Assembly: GCA_047627915.1 (NCBI GenBank)
Contig: JBLHTZ010000065.1
Location: 1-11,855 of the forward strand
DNA length: 11,855 nt
Origin: NORP294 sp047627915
GTDB taxonomy: Bacteria > Bacteroidota > Bacteroidia > Flavobacteriales_E > Vicingaceae
Reading direction: 5' to 3'
The position numbers and the translations under genes were made by a program. Positions 1-6,633 of the stretch are shown here, in pieces (within the stretch, counting starts at the first letter, position 1; the number at the start of each line of letters is the position of its first letter). A model generated the notes under the pieces. The model was not told the DNA's origin and ran no database searches. It saw only the letters and a program-made list of their open reading frames with translations.

Positions 1-1115
1 GCACCAAACTTTACCACCTCTTTCTTCGCTTCCAAGATAGAACCTTCTGTATTAATCATGGTAGCATTGCTGATGTACTCCAAATGATATTCTTCATCTT
101 CTACGCCTTTTGAAGGAACTATTTTGGTAACAATTCTTGCAATCAGCGGAATGAACCCAATCATAATCAACGTATTGATAATGTTGAAAACAGAATGAAA
201 CAAGGATAATTTTAATTCAGCCTCTGAGTTACCAATATCAGGAATAACTTGAGCCAAGAAATCTTGTGCAGGACCCCATAGGTAGGCTATAAAATCTAAG
301 AACCAAGGGAAGATTAAGATGAGCCATATTACACCAACTACATTAAATATCAAGTGCGCCCTTGCCGCTCTTTTTGCATGAACGTTAGCAATGATTGCAG
401 CTAAATTCGCAGTAATAGTAGTTCCAATATTTTCACCTAAAACCATAGCTGCAGCAATTTCGAAAGTAATCACCTGATTAAATAACAATGTTAATGTCAA
501 CGCCATTGCTGCAGAAGAAGACTGAACAACAATTGTTACCACAGTACCTATAGCAACAAACAAAATAGTCGTCAAAATACCGTAACCTGTAAATTCATTT
601 AAAAATTGAAGCACCTCAGGGTTCTGGTTCAAATCTGGAACAGCACTTTTCAAAGCATCTAATCCTAAAAACAAAAGTGCAAACCCAATCAATACTTCCG
701 AAAGACTCCGAAGTGTTGACTTTTTTGCGAACATTAATGGAAAACCAATAGCGATAATCGGTAATGCAAAAGCCGAAATTTTAATTTTAAACCCAAAAAA
801 TGCAATTAACCATGCTGTAATGGTGGTACCAATATTGGCTCCCATAATTACACCGATTGATTCCACTAGACTTAAAAGCCCAGCATTTGCAAAGCTTACG
901 ACCATTACTGTTGTTGCAGAAGAGGACTGAACCAAACAAGTTATTAAGAAACCTGTAAAAACTCCTAAGTAGCGATTTTTTGTCATGCTACTCAGAATGT
1001 CGCGCAACTTGGAACCTGCGGTTCTTTGAATGCCTTCACTCATGACTTTCATTCCGTAAATGAAAAATCCAAGTGCACCGAACAAGGTCAGAAAATCTAC
1101 AAAAGTGAAGCTCAT
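1..1115 (-). CDS. Na+/phosphate cotransporter family protein (NptA/PF02690-like), C-terminus cut off by window edge
   Basis: This is an open frame of 371 codons from an ATG at 1115, with no stop before the left edge. The protein is very hydrophobic and shows the internal duplication typical of Na/Pi cotransporters: QSSSATT at residues 63-69 followed by GANIGTTITA at 92-101, and again QSSSAAMAL at 198-206 followed by GENIGTTITA at 227-236. In this family the QSSS motifs line the sodium/phosphate site in the inner membrane. Bacterial relatives of about 550-600 residues usually carry a cytoplasmic PhoU-like domain after the membrane part; that portion would lie outside this window. A near-match to the Bacteroidota -7 box (TTAATTTG on the minus strand, 1128-1121, one mismatch) lies 5 nt before the ATG, so the transcript may be leaderless. 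The gene is divergent from an OmpR-type regulator across a repeat-rich gap. The family call is firm. Whether it imports or exports phosphate, or moves another anion, cannot be told from sequence. Confidence 0.93.
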   Translation of the reverse strand, partial: MSFTFVDFLTLFGALGFFIYGMKVMSEGIQRTAGSKLRDILSSMTKNRYLGVFTGFLITCLVQSSSATTVMVVSFANAGLLSLVESIGVIMGANIGTTITAWLIAFFGFKIKISAFALPIIAIGFPLMFAKKSTLRSLSEVLIGFALLFLGLDALKSAVPDLNQNPEVLQFLNEFTGYGILTTILFVAIGTVVTIVVQSSSAAMALTLTLLFNQVITFEIAAAMVLGENIGTTITANLAAIIANVHAKRAARAHLIFNVVGVIWLILIFPWFLDFIAYLWGPAQDFLAQVIPDIGNSEAELKLSLFHSVFNIINTLIMIGFIPLIARIVTKIVPSKGVEDEEYHLEYISNATMINTEGSILEAKKEVVKFG

Positions 1116-1164
1116 TGATACAAATTAATGGTAAAATAATTTGCAAAACTAACTAGACTGAAAC

Positions 1165-1245
1165 TGTTAAATGTTAATATAACGTTAAGCATACAAGGGA
1201 TTCTCAACCATTTCAAGTAACTACAAAAGGTTAAAATGAAGTTAA
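1165..1245. promoter_or_regulatory. Cluster of GTTAA/TTAAC repeats, Pho-box-like, in a divergent promoter region
   Basis: GTTAA occurs at 1166, 1173, 1184, 1230 and 1241 on the plus strand. The pairs 1173/1184 and 1230/1241 are spaced exactly 11 bp, one helical turn. Read on the minus strand (toward the transporter) these become TTAACG-N5-TTAACA-N1-TTAACA and TTAACT-N5-TTAACC. This resembles the Bacillus subtilis PhoP box (TTAACA-type direct repeats with about 5-nt spacers). OmpR/PhoB winged-helix regulators typically bind tandem direct repeats of this period. Binding by the neighbouring regulator is inferred, not shown. Confidence 0.45.
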
Positions 1246-1280
1246 CTGACAATGAACAATCACAATAAAACTTGACCTAT

Positions 1281-1299
1281 TGTTAAACTCGATTTAACA
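1281..1299. promoter_or_regulatory. Perfect inverted repeat TGTTAAA-N5-TTTAACA, candidate operator of the response regulator gene
   Basis: The arms TGTTAAA (1281-1287) and TTTAACA (1293-1299) are perfectly complementary around a 5-nt spacer, and carry the same GTTAA core as the repeats further left. The centre (1290) lies about 41 bp upstream of the transcription start predicted from the -7 box at 1320-1327. That is where class II activators overlap the -35/-33 region. No TTG/TTTG -33 element is visible at the expected distance, which fits a promoter needing an activator. The function is inferred. Confidence 0.45.
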
Positions 1300-1319
1300 G
1301 AAGATAAAGGATTGTATAA

Positions 1320-1327
1320 TAGGTTTG
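1320..1327 (+). promoter_or_regulatory. Bacteroidota -7 promoter element (TAGGTTTG) for the response regulator
   Basis: This is an exact match to the TAnnTTTG consensus recognised by the primary sigma factor of Bacteroidota. It lies 19 nt before the first candidate ATG (1347) and 25 nt before the second (1353). No clear -33 TTG/TTTG is found 17-23 nt upstream; that stretch is occupied by the end of the palindrome at 1281-1299. Confidence 0.55.
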
Positions 1328-1346
1328 TTGGAACTAAAAATACTTC

Positions 1347-2015
1347 ATGCAAATGGCCAACATACTGCTTATAGACGAGAACGAACACCGATTATCCGGT
1401 ATGTCACAAATGCTGGAAGACAACAACTTTACGGTTGTTAGAGCCCAAAATACAAGTTTATTTGATCAAGAAGTATTTAATTATCACGCAGACCTGGTAA
1501 TCATTGCAATAGAATCTTCAAATGGCAACAGTCTTGACCAATTCCAACAGTTAAAGATTCACAAATCCCTAGAAGAGGCTTTTGTGGTTATGGTTAGTCA
1601 ACAAAAACAAGAAGAGATCCAAATCATGGCACTTAATTCAGGAGCTGATGATTTTTGGGTAGAACCAATTGCTCAGAGGTTAATATTAAAACGAATAAAC
1701 GCTCTACTAAAACGAAGAAAACTCAAAGAATTTATAAAAAAATCAACCTTTTACATCGATCATGAACGATTTGTAATTGTAAAAGACGGTGAGGAGATTT
1801 ACTTGCCCAAGAAAGAATTTCAATTATTATCACTTCTATATTCTGCTCCTGAACGGATTTTTACAAGAGATGAAATTAAACGGATACTTTGGGAAAACTT
1901 TGACCATGTTCAAATGAGAACAATTGACGTACATATTCGAAAAATCAGGGAAAAAGTTGGTGATAATACAATTGAAACTGTACAAGGAAAAGGTTATAAG
2001 TTAAATGCGGCCTAG
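1347..2015 (+). CDS. OmpR/PhoB-family response regulator with a degenerate (aspartate-less) receiver domain
   Basis: This 222-residue protein has two domains. Residues 5-124 form a receiver: acidic pair D10/E11, GADDF at 99-103, and the Thr/Ser position filled by S84. Aligned by eye with PhoB (PDLILLD / ADLVIIA), the phospho-acceptor Asp is replaced by Ala54, and the conserved Lys of the KP motif is Glu106 (WVEP). Residues about 133-220 form an intact winged-helix effector domain, with the recognition helix around RTIDVHIRKIREK (191-203) and the wing ETVQGKGYKL. Such atypical regulators are known in the OmpR family and act without phosphorylation; here that is an inference. No histidine kinase is present in the window. 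The start may be the second ATG (1353), which begins MANILLIDE as in typical receivers. It is divergent from the Na/Pi transporter, and its stop overlaps the stop of the convergent dehydrogenase by 4 bp (2012-2015). Confidence 0.93.
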   Translation: MQMANILLIDENEHRLSGMSQMLEDNNFTVVRAQNTSLFDQEVFNYHADLVIIAIESSNGNSLDQFQQLKIHKSLEEAFVVMVSQQKQEEIQIMALNSGADDFWVEPIAQRLILKRINALLKRRKLKEFIKKSTFYIDHERFVIVKDGEEIYLPKKEFQLLSLLYSAPERIFTRDEIKRILWENFDHVQMRTIDVHIRKIREKVGDNTIETVQGKGYKLNAA

Positions 2016-2704
2016 GGTTTAAAAGTAAGCGGAGAAACGTGAATTTCCTCTACCAAAGTGCTCTTCTTCATTGCTAATATGCAACTGGTAATTTCTGCAA
2101 TATCTTCTGCCTGTATCATTTCAGACCTGTCTACATCGATTCCGTCCCAAGAAGAAGTATTTACTGATCCTGGGAAAATGGCCGAAACTTTTATTTTGCT
2201 CGTTCTCAATTCTTCTCGCAGTGCATCATTCCATGCTTTGAATGCGTGTTTGCTCATCGAATAATCTGCCGCAAAGCTTGCTGACTTCAAACTCATTACA
2301 GATGCGATATTTACAATATTCTTCAAACCGCCCTCAATATTTTGTTTCAGAACTTGCTGTGTAAGAGCTATCGCACTGTACAAATTAACATCCATCTGAT
2401 TTTTCAATTTACTGATGTCTATTTCCGTAACATTTTGCATGGAGTACACTCCTAAGTTATTTACCAAAACACTAGTGTCTTCAAAAATTGAGGCAGACTC
2501 CTTTAATTTTTGCTGTACATTTTGTTGAGACAAATCTATTGCTAAGTATTCTACTATTACATTTGAAGCACTTAACTCTGACTTACACTGTTCTAGTTCC
2601 TCTTTATTTCTAGCAAGAAGCACTAAATCATAACCCAGCTCAGCCAACTTCTCACCTATTGCTTTTCCTATTCCTCTTGTCGCTCCTGATATTACCGCTT
2701 TCAT
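2012..2704 (-). CDS. Classical short-chain dehydrogenase/reductase (SDR), NADPH-type
   Basis: This 230-residue protein has the usual length of classical SDRs. The nucleotide-binding motif is SGATRGIG (residues 6-13). R10 within that loop and R32 at the end of the second strand suggest NADP(H) rather than NAD(H). The NNAG structural motif appears as NNLG (82-85). The catalytic tetrad is complete: N107, S135, Y148 and K152 (YSMSK). The C-terminal part includes the PG motif (IFPGSVNT) that usually follows the active site. It is therefore probably an active cytoplasmic carbonyl/hydroxyl oxidoreductase, but substrate cannot be read from the sequence. An exact -7 box (TATTTTTG, minus strand) ends only 4 nt before the ATG, so the mRNA is probably leaderless. 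It is convergent with the response regulator (4-bp overlap) and divergent from the glycosyltransferase. Confidence 0.93.
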   Translation of the reverse strand: MKAVISGATRGIGKAIGEKLAELGYDLVLLARNKEELEQCKSELSASNVIVEYLAIDLSQQNVQQKLKESASIFEDTSVLVNNLGVYSMQNVTEIDISKLKNQMDVNLYSAIALTQQVLKQNIEGGLKNIVNIASVMSLKSASFAADYSMSKHAFKAWNDALREELRTSKIKVSAIFPGSVNTSSWDGIDVDRSEMIQAEDIAEITSCILAMKKSTLVEEIHVSPLTFKP

Positions 2705-2708
2705 CCAT

Positions 2709-2716
2709 CAAAAATA
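2709..2716 (-). promoter_or_regulatory. Bacteroidota -7 promoter element (TATTTTTG) for the SDR gene
   Basis: Read on the minus strand this exactly matches TAnnTTTG. Only 4 nt separate its final G from the ATG at 2704, so transcription should begin at or next to the start codon. No convincing -33 TTG is present at the usual distance. Confidence 0.45.
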
Positions 2717-2742
2717 ATGCAAATTAGCTTAGCTCCTTTCCC

Positions 2743-2750
2743 TATATTTG
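2743..2750 (+). promoter_or_regulatory. Bacteroidota -7 promoter element (TATATTTG) for the glycosyltransferase gene
   Basis: This is an exact match to TAnnTTTG ending 12 nt before the ATG at 2763. It overlaps an in-frame TTG (2748) that would otherwise extend the reading frame. Transcription is predicted to start near 2754, downstream of that TTG, which argues for the ATG as the true start. The -33 element is not evident. Confidence 0.5.
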
Positions 2751-2762
2751 ACCGACTTTCCA

Positions 2763-3833
2763 ATGTCTAAACAAAAAAAAATACTCGTTGCTCCATTAAA
2801 TTGGGGATTAGGACATGCTACTAGATGTGTTCCAATAATCCGAGAGCTTCAAAAACAGAAAGCAACCGTAATTCTTGGTGGTGACGGAATGGCCTTAGCT
2901 TATTTAAAAGCGGAGTTTCCAGAATTAGAAAGTATTTCTATCCCAGATTTAAAAGTTCGATACCCAAAAAGCGGTGGGTTCCTACTCTATTTTGCCATGC
3001 GTATACCAAGATTATATACCCATGTTAAAAAAGAAAATAGATTACTTAAGAAACTAGTGAGACAACATGAAATCGATGGGATTATATCTGATAATAGATA
3101 TGGGTTATACCATAGCCTGAAACCGACAGTGTTAATTACACATCAATTATTCATAGAAACGTCTGCTTTTAAAAAGACAGTGCACTCTATTGTTAAAAAA
3201 TTAATTGCAAAGTTTAATGTTTGCTGGGTTCCCGACACGGCTGATTCTTGGAATTTAAGTGGGCGTCTATCGCATTCAGAAAGTTTGATTCCGAAAGTGG
3301 AATTCATTGGCATCCTCTCTCGATTTTCAGGTCATAACAAGAAAAGAGACGTTCAACGAAGAGCGATGGCTGTCCTGTCGGGTCCCGAGCCATATCGAAC
3401 CCAGCTGGAAGATATTTTAATTAAAAAATTGACTGCTGTGCAATGTAATGCCCTTATTGTAAGAGGAGTTATATCCGAAAAAAACAACAGGGTAAAAGTT
3501 AACGATCGATTAGAAACCATAGATTACTTGTCAGCCGATGAACTTATGATGGAAACAGAAAAAAGTGAATTTGTAATTGCCAGATCCGGCTATTCAAGTA
3601 TTATGGACTTGGTGGCAATGCATCAAAAAGCAGTACTCATTCCAACACCAGGACAAACAGAACAAGAATATTTAGCACAGCACCTCAAAGATCATCCATT
3701 GTTTGTTTTTTCCAATCAAGAACAACTGAGCTTGGAGAATGCATTCTTAGCATTAGAAAGGAAGCCAAATAGCAATATAACAGATCCTCCTGATCAAAAA
3801 GAAACGATTAAAGACTTTTTAAGAATCTGCTAA
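2763..3833 (+). CDS. MurG/UGT-like GT-B glycosyltransferase family protein, substrate unknown
   Basis: This protein of 356 residues is counted from ATG 2763. The frame can be extended to a TTG at 2748, but that codon lies inside the predicted -7 box, so the ATG is preferred. The N-terminus (ILVAPLNWGLGHATR) has the glycine-rich loop GLGH (15-18) found in MurG- and UGT-type GT-B enzymes, where it contacts the acceptor or donor phosphate. The C-terminal half has RSGYSSIMDL (274-283) and TPGQTEQEYLA (295-305), corresponding to the nucleotide-sugar binding region of these folds. There is no signal peptide; such enzymes normally work at the cytoplasmic face of the membrane. It is shorter and more divergent than true MurG and lies outside any cell-wall cluster, so a lipid- or envelope-glycan role is only a guess. 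It is convergent with alr; the stop codons overlap by 4 bp (3830-3833). Confidence 0.85.
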   Translation: MSKQKKILVAPLNWGLGHATRCVPIIRELQKQKATVILGGDGMALAYLKAEFPELESISIPDLKVRYPKSGGFLLYFAMRIPRLYTHVKKENRLLKKLVRQHEIDGIISDNRYGLYHSLKPTVLITHQLFIETSAFKKTVHSIVKKLIAKFNVCWVPDTADSWNLSGRLSHSESLIPKVEFIGILSRFSGHNKKRDVQRRAMAVLSGPEPYRTQLEDILIKKLTAVQCNALIVRGVISEKNNRVKVNDRLETIDYLSADELMMETEKSEFVIARSGYSSIMDLVAMHQKAVLIPTPGQTEQEYLAQHLKDHPLFVFSNQEQLSLENAFLALERKPNSNITDPPDQKETIKDFLRIC

Positions 3834-4969
3834 ACCAACTTTCGCTTCATGCGATTTCCAATGTTGGTCAAAGCCTCATAAGTAATGGTTTCTTGAGCTT
3901 CAGCAAAATCAAATATTGTTTTCTTTCCTCCAAAAACAATTGCCTCATCACCTACTTTTACTTCATCCTGTCCAAGGTTTAACAAGCAAATATCCATACA
4001 TATATTCCCCACAGTTGGATAAAGTTTACCATTAATTTCTACCTGCCAATTCCCATTGCCAAGCTTTCGAGGAACTCCATCAGCGTAACCCAAAGAAAGT
4101 AATGCAATATTGCTGTCTTCAGATACTGAACCGCTTCTGTTATAACTAATGTATTCATCTGCGCCAACTCTTCGGACGGCAATGACTTTAGATGTTAGGC
4201 GAGCAACCGGCCATAAATCTTGCTTTAAATCGCTTGCTTCCGAGGCACCATAAAGTCCAATTCCCAAACGCACCATATCCATTTGGTACTTCAAAAAGTA
4301 ATTAATACCATCTGTATTTAAGATGTGACAAATGGGGTCTATTTTTAAAGAGTTTTTAAGTGTAATGCACATGGTTTCAAACTGCTGAATTTGATCCAAT
4401 GTAAAATCCTCCGCCGTTAAGTTACCTGAACTACTTAGATGACTCATAATCGACTCAACTCTAACCGCACTTTGGTTCTTTAGTTGATTGACTAATTTTT
4501 GTAGCTCATCGGAATTAAACCCCAATCGGTTCATCCCTGTGTTCAACTTTATGTGAATTGGATATAACCCTTGTGATAGACAGTTCTTGGACTGCAGAAA
4601 CGTTAAAAATGATGTAAGAGTTTGCGTAGAATGAATAACAGGTTCTAAACAATATTCGACCATCACATCCCAGTGTTTCGGATTTACATTTTGCACCATC
4701 ACCGGTAGCTCTACACCCTCCACTCTCAGCTCAATACCTTCAGCAATAGAGGCAACCCCAAGCATATCTGCCATTCTATTCGCCTCAATTCTTTTGCAAA
4801 TAACACTTGTGTAGTGACCGTAAGCGGCGGCTTTCACCATTAGCATCACTTTTGTGGAAGGGTTTAACTTGCTACGGAAATAATTAATATTATGCTCAAT
4901 GGCTTCCCAGCTTACCTCTAAGGTATTATCACTGTATTCGCTTAAAAAGTAGGATTTATTTTTACCCAT
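3830..4969 (-). CDS. alr: Alanine racemase, free-standing, PLP-dependent
   Basis: This 379-residue enzyme interconverts L- and D-alanine in the cytoplasm, supplying D-Ala for peptidoglycan. The PLP-binding lysine is K46 in VKAAAYGH. The catalytic tyrosine is Y276 in ISYN. K141 in KLNTGMNRLG matches the carbamylated lysine of known racemases, R234 (VRLGIGLYG) matches the arginine that contacts the pyridine nitrogen, and VGNICMD (320-326) is the family's C-terminal beta-domain motif. The usual Ser in the HxxNS phosphate-contact motif appears as Thr (HILNT). Many Bacteroidota carry a MurF-Alr fusion; this copy has no MurF part. Its start codon lies inside the end of tdk (8-bp overlap, ATGGGTAA), so translation is probably coupled to the upstream gene. 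Confidence 0.96.
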   Translation of the reverse strand: MGKNKSYFLSEYSDNTLEVSWEAIEHNINYFRSKLNPSTKVMLMVKAAAYGHYTSVICKRIEANRMADMLGVASIAEGIELRVEGVELPVMVQNVNPKHWDVMVEYCLEPVIHSTQTLTSFLTFLQSKNCLSQGLYPIHIKLNTGMNRLGFNSDELQKLVNQLKNQSAVRVESIMSHLSSSGNLTAEDFTLDQIQQFETMCITLKNSLKIDPICHILNTDGINYFLKYQMDMVRLGIGLYGASEASDLKQDLWPVARLTSKVIAVRRVGADEYISYNRSGSVSEDSNIALLSLGYADGVPRKLGNGNWQVEINGKLYPTVGNICMDICLLNLGQDEVKVGDEAIVFGGKKTIFDFAEAQETITYEALTNIGNRMKRKLV

Positions 4970-5546
4970 TGTATCCCTCCGCTATTGAAAAACAATTTCT
5001 ACAAAGGGGCTCATAACTCTCAGTTTCGCCAAGCATCACTAACTTATCATTGATTGTTTTTCTATGACTGTGATTTGCTAAGTTTCCGCATTTTACACAA
5101 ATAGCATGAACCTTAGTCACATACTCCGCCGTAGCTAAAAGTGCAGGAATAGGGCCGAACGGTTTGCCTTTGTAATCCATGTCTAGGCCAGCCACAATAA
5201 CCCTAATCCCTTGATTTGCCAAACGGTTACACACACCAACTAATTCCATATCAAAAAACTGAGCTTCATCAATCCCAATTACTTGCTCATCGTTAATTAA
5301 TAAGGGAATGTTTGCTGAAGCCGGAACTGGCGTTGAGTGAATTTGGTTCGAATCGTGCGAAACAACCGCTTCCATATCGTATCGAATATCGATGGCAGGT
5401 TTAAAAATTTCCACCTTCTGTTGCGCAATTTTTGCCCTTTTCAATCGTCGAATAAGTTCCTCTGTCTTACCTGAAAACATTGAGCCGCATATTACTTCTA
5501 TCCAGCCCTTGCGATTTTCAGAATTAATAGTATTTTCGAGAAACAT
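4962..5546 (-). CDS. tdk: Thymidine kinase, type II (zinc-containing)
   Basis: This 194-residue protein is of normal length for bacterial type II thymidine kinase. It phosphorylates thymidine to dTMP with ATP in the pyrimidine salvage pathway. The P-loop is GSMFSGKT (21-28). The Walker B/catalytic region is IDEAQFF, with E94 the expected general base. A four-cysteine zinc site is complete: C150 and C153 (CVKC) plus C182 and C185 (CRNC). The lasso region before the second pair ends with SYEPLC, the usual thymidine-binding segment. The gene is first in a minus-strand pair with alr, which it overlaps by 8 bp. An exact -7 box (TACCTTTG, minus strand) lies about 32 nt upstream of the ATG. Confidence 0.97.
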   Translation of the reverse strand: MFLENTINSENRKGWIEVICGSMFSGKTEELIRRLKRAKIAQQKVEIFKPAIDIRYDMEAVVSHDSNQIHSTPVPASANIPLLINDEQVIGIDEAQFFDMELVGVCNRLANQGIRVIVAGLDMDYKGKPFGPIPALLATAEYVTKVHAICVKCGNLANHSHRKTINDKLVMLGETESYEPLCRNCFSIAEGYNG

Positions 5547-5578
5547 ATGTACCTAGTTCGTTATTAAAACTTGTTACA

Positions 5579-5586
5579 CAAAGGTA
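5579..5586 (-). promoter_or_regulatory. Bacteroidota -7 promoter element (TACCTTTG) for tdk-alr
   Basis: Read on the minus strand this exactly matches TAnnTTTG. A TTTG (minus strand, 5613-5610) lies 23 nt upstream and could serve as the -33 element at the long end of accepted spacing. The predicted 5' leader of tdk is about 29 nt. Confidence 0.5.
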
Positions 5587-5615
5587 TTATTTATAGACCA
5601 AAAGAAGTACAAAAA

Positions 5616-6539
5616 ATGAAGATTGAAAATAAACTATCGGAGATTACAAGATTAATTGAAAACATAAAAAAGCACTCTGACAGTTTGAATGGTTTGGAAA
5701 CAATTCCTGTTCTTGAAATTGGTGTAATCCTGTCAAAAATTAACAAGCTCCAAGAGGAAACAGTTGTTTTGAAATACTTGTGCGAGATACAACAAGGAAA
5801 AAGAGTTGACTTACATTCCGGTGACTTAATTGCAACTGCCCTTTCAAGCGAAGAAGATCAAGTAGTTTCTGAAGAGAAAATAAATAAAATTGATCCGAAT
5901 GAAGGCAAAGACGAAGAAGATGCAATGCTTTCTGCAAAAGAAAACAACACCAACGAGGCGTTAAATCATATGATTGAAGCAACAACAAATACTGAAGAAG
6001 AACTAAAAGACCCTTCGATTGAACAAGAACCGTCTTCTTCTTTATCTACAGAAAGTAAGAAAGAAGAACAAAAATCTTCAGCAGACCGTGAGACAAAAAA
6101 TAAAACTGAACAGAATACTCCCCTTCACGAAGGGCTATTAGATCAAATTTTAGAGGAAGTAAGAGACGAAGAATGGGAAACTGGACAAGCGGAGAGCTTG
6201 GTGGAAAATCTAGAAGATAATAATGAAATCTCTTCCAAACCTGATATTAACGAAGCTTTTGCAAAAGAAGATTCAAGTATAAGTGGCCATTTACAAAAAC
6301 AACCTATTGCAGACCTAATGAGCGCCATCGGGCTTAACGAGCGCTATTTGTATGCCAACGATCTGTTTGAAGGCGATATGGAAGAGTTTAAAAATGCCAT
6401 TAAAATGCTAAATGAGTTTGAAAGCGGAATGGATGCTAAATCTTTTTTTGAAAGTGGATTACGAAGTACCTACAGTTGGGAGGACGACAATGCGTTAGCC
6501 CAAGCACTTTTCAACTTAATAGAGAGAAGATACCTATAG
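5616..6539 (+). CDS. Acidic, partly disordered protein with a compact C-terminal module, function unknown
   Basis: This protein of 307 residues is counted from ATG 5616, which begins MKIENKLSEI. The frame extends to a TTG at 5571, but that codon lies in the divergent promoter region of tdk, so the ATG is preferred. It has three parts. Residues 1-75 are predicted helical and amphipathic (KLSEITRLIENIKK, then a leucine-rich stretch). Residues about 77-215 are low-complexity, rich in E, S, K, N and T, and probably disordered. Residues 228-307 are a compact-looking module starting KQPIADLMSAIGLNERYLY, with NDLFEGD and a terminal LIERRYL. I recall similar C-terminal modules on uncharacterised Bacteroidota proteins, but cannot confirm that here. 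There is no signal peptide or membrane span. It is divergent from tdk. No function is assigned. Confidence 0.8.
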   Translation: MKIENKLSEITRLIENIKKHSDSLNGLETIPVLEIGVILSKINKLQEETVVLKYLCEIQQGKRVDLHSGDLIATALSSEEDQVVSEEKINKIDPNEGKDEEDAMLSAKENNTNEALNHMIEATTNTEEELKDPSIEQEPSSSLSTESKKEEQKSSADRETKNKTEQNTPLHEGLLDQILEEVRDEEWETGQAESLVENLEDNNEISSKPDINEAFAKEDSSISGHLQKQPIADLMSAIGLNERYLYANDLFEGDMEEFKNAIKMLNEFESGMDAKSFFESGLRSTYSWEDDNALAQALFNLIERRYL

Positions 6540-6633
6540 TTTTTCCATTTATATTAGCTTGAAACCGATTATACATTCCTTCCAGCTTCAACATGAACAT
6601 TGTGTTACATTTACCTGCAAACTATACTAACTC

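Noticed and set aside
2058..2264. Plus-strand open frame opposite the SDR gene
   Set aside because: It lies wholly antisense to a gene with a complete catalytic tetrad and has no recognisable product or start signal.
2748..2762. TTG at 2748 as the start of the glycosyltransferase
   Set aside because: The TTG is the end of an exact TAnnTTTG promoter box; transcription should begin downstream of it, and the ATG at 2763 gives a normal GT-B N-terminus.
5571..5615. TTG at 5571 as the start of the acidic protein
   Set aside because: The extra residues overlap the predicted tdk promoter and add an unremarkable 15-residue tail; ATG 5616 is preceded by an A-rich stretch and begins a clean helix.
5740..6328. 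Two minus-strand open frames (5740-5988 and 6143-6328) opposite the acidic protein
   Set aside because: Their leucine/serine/phenylalanine-rich sequences are what antisense reading of E/S/K-rich codons yields; no independent support.
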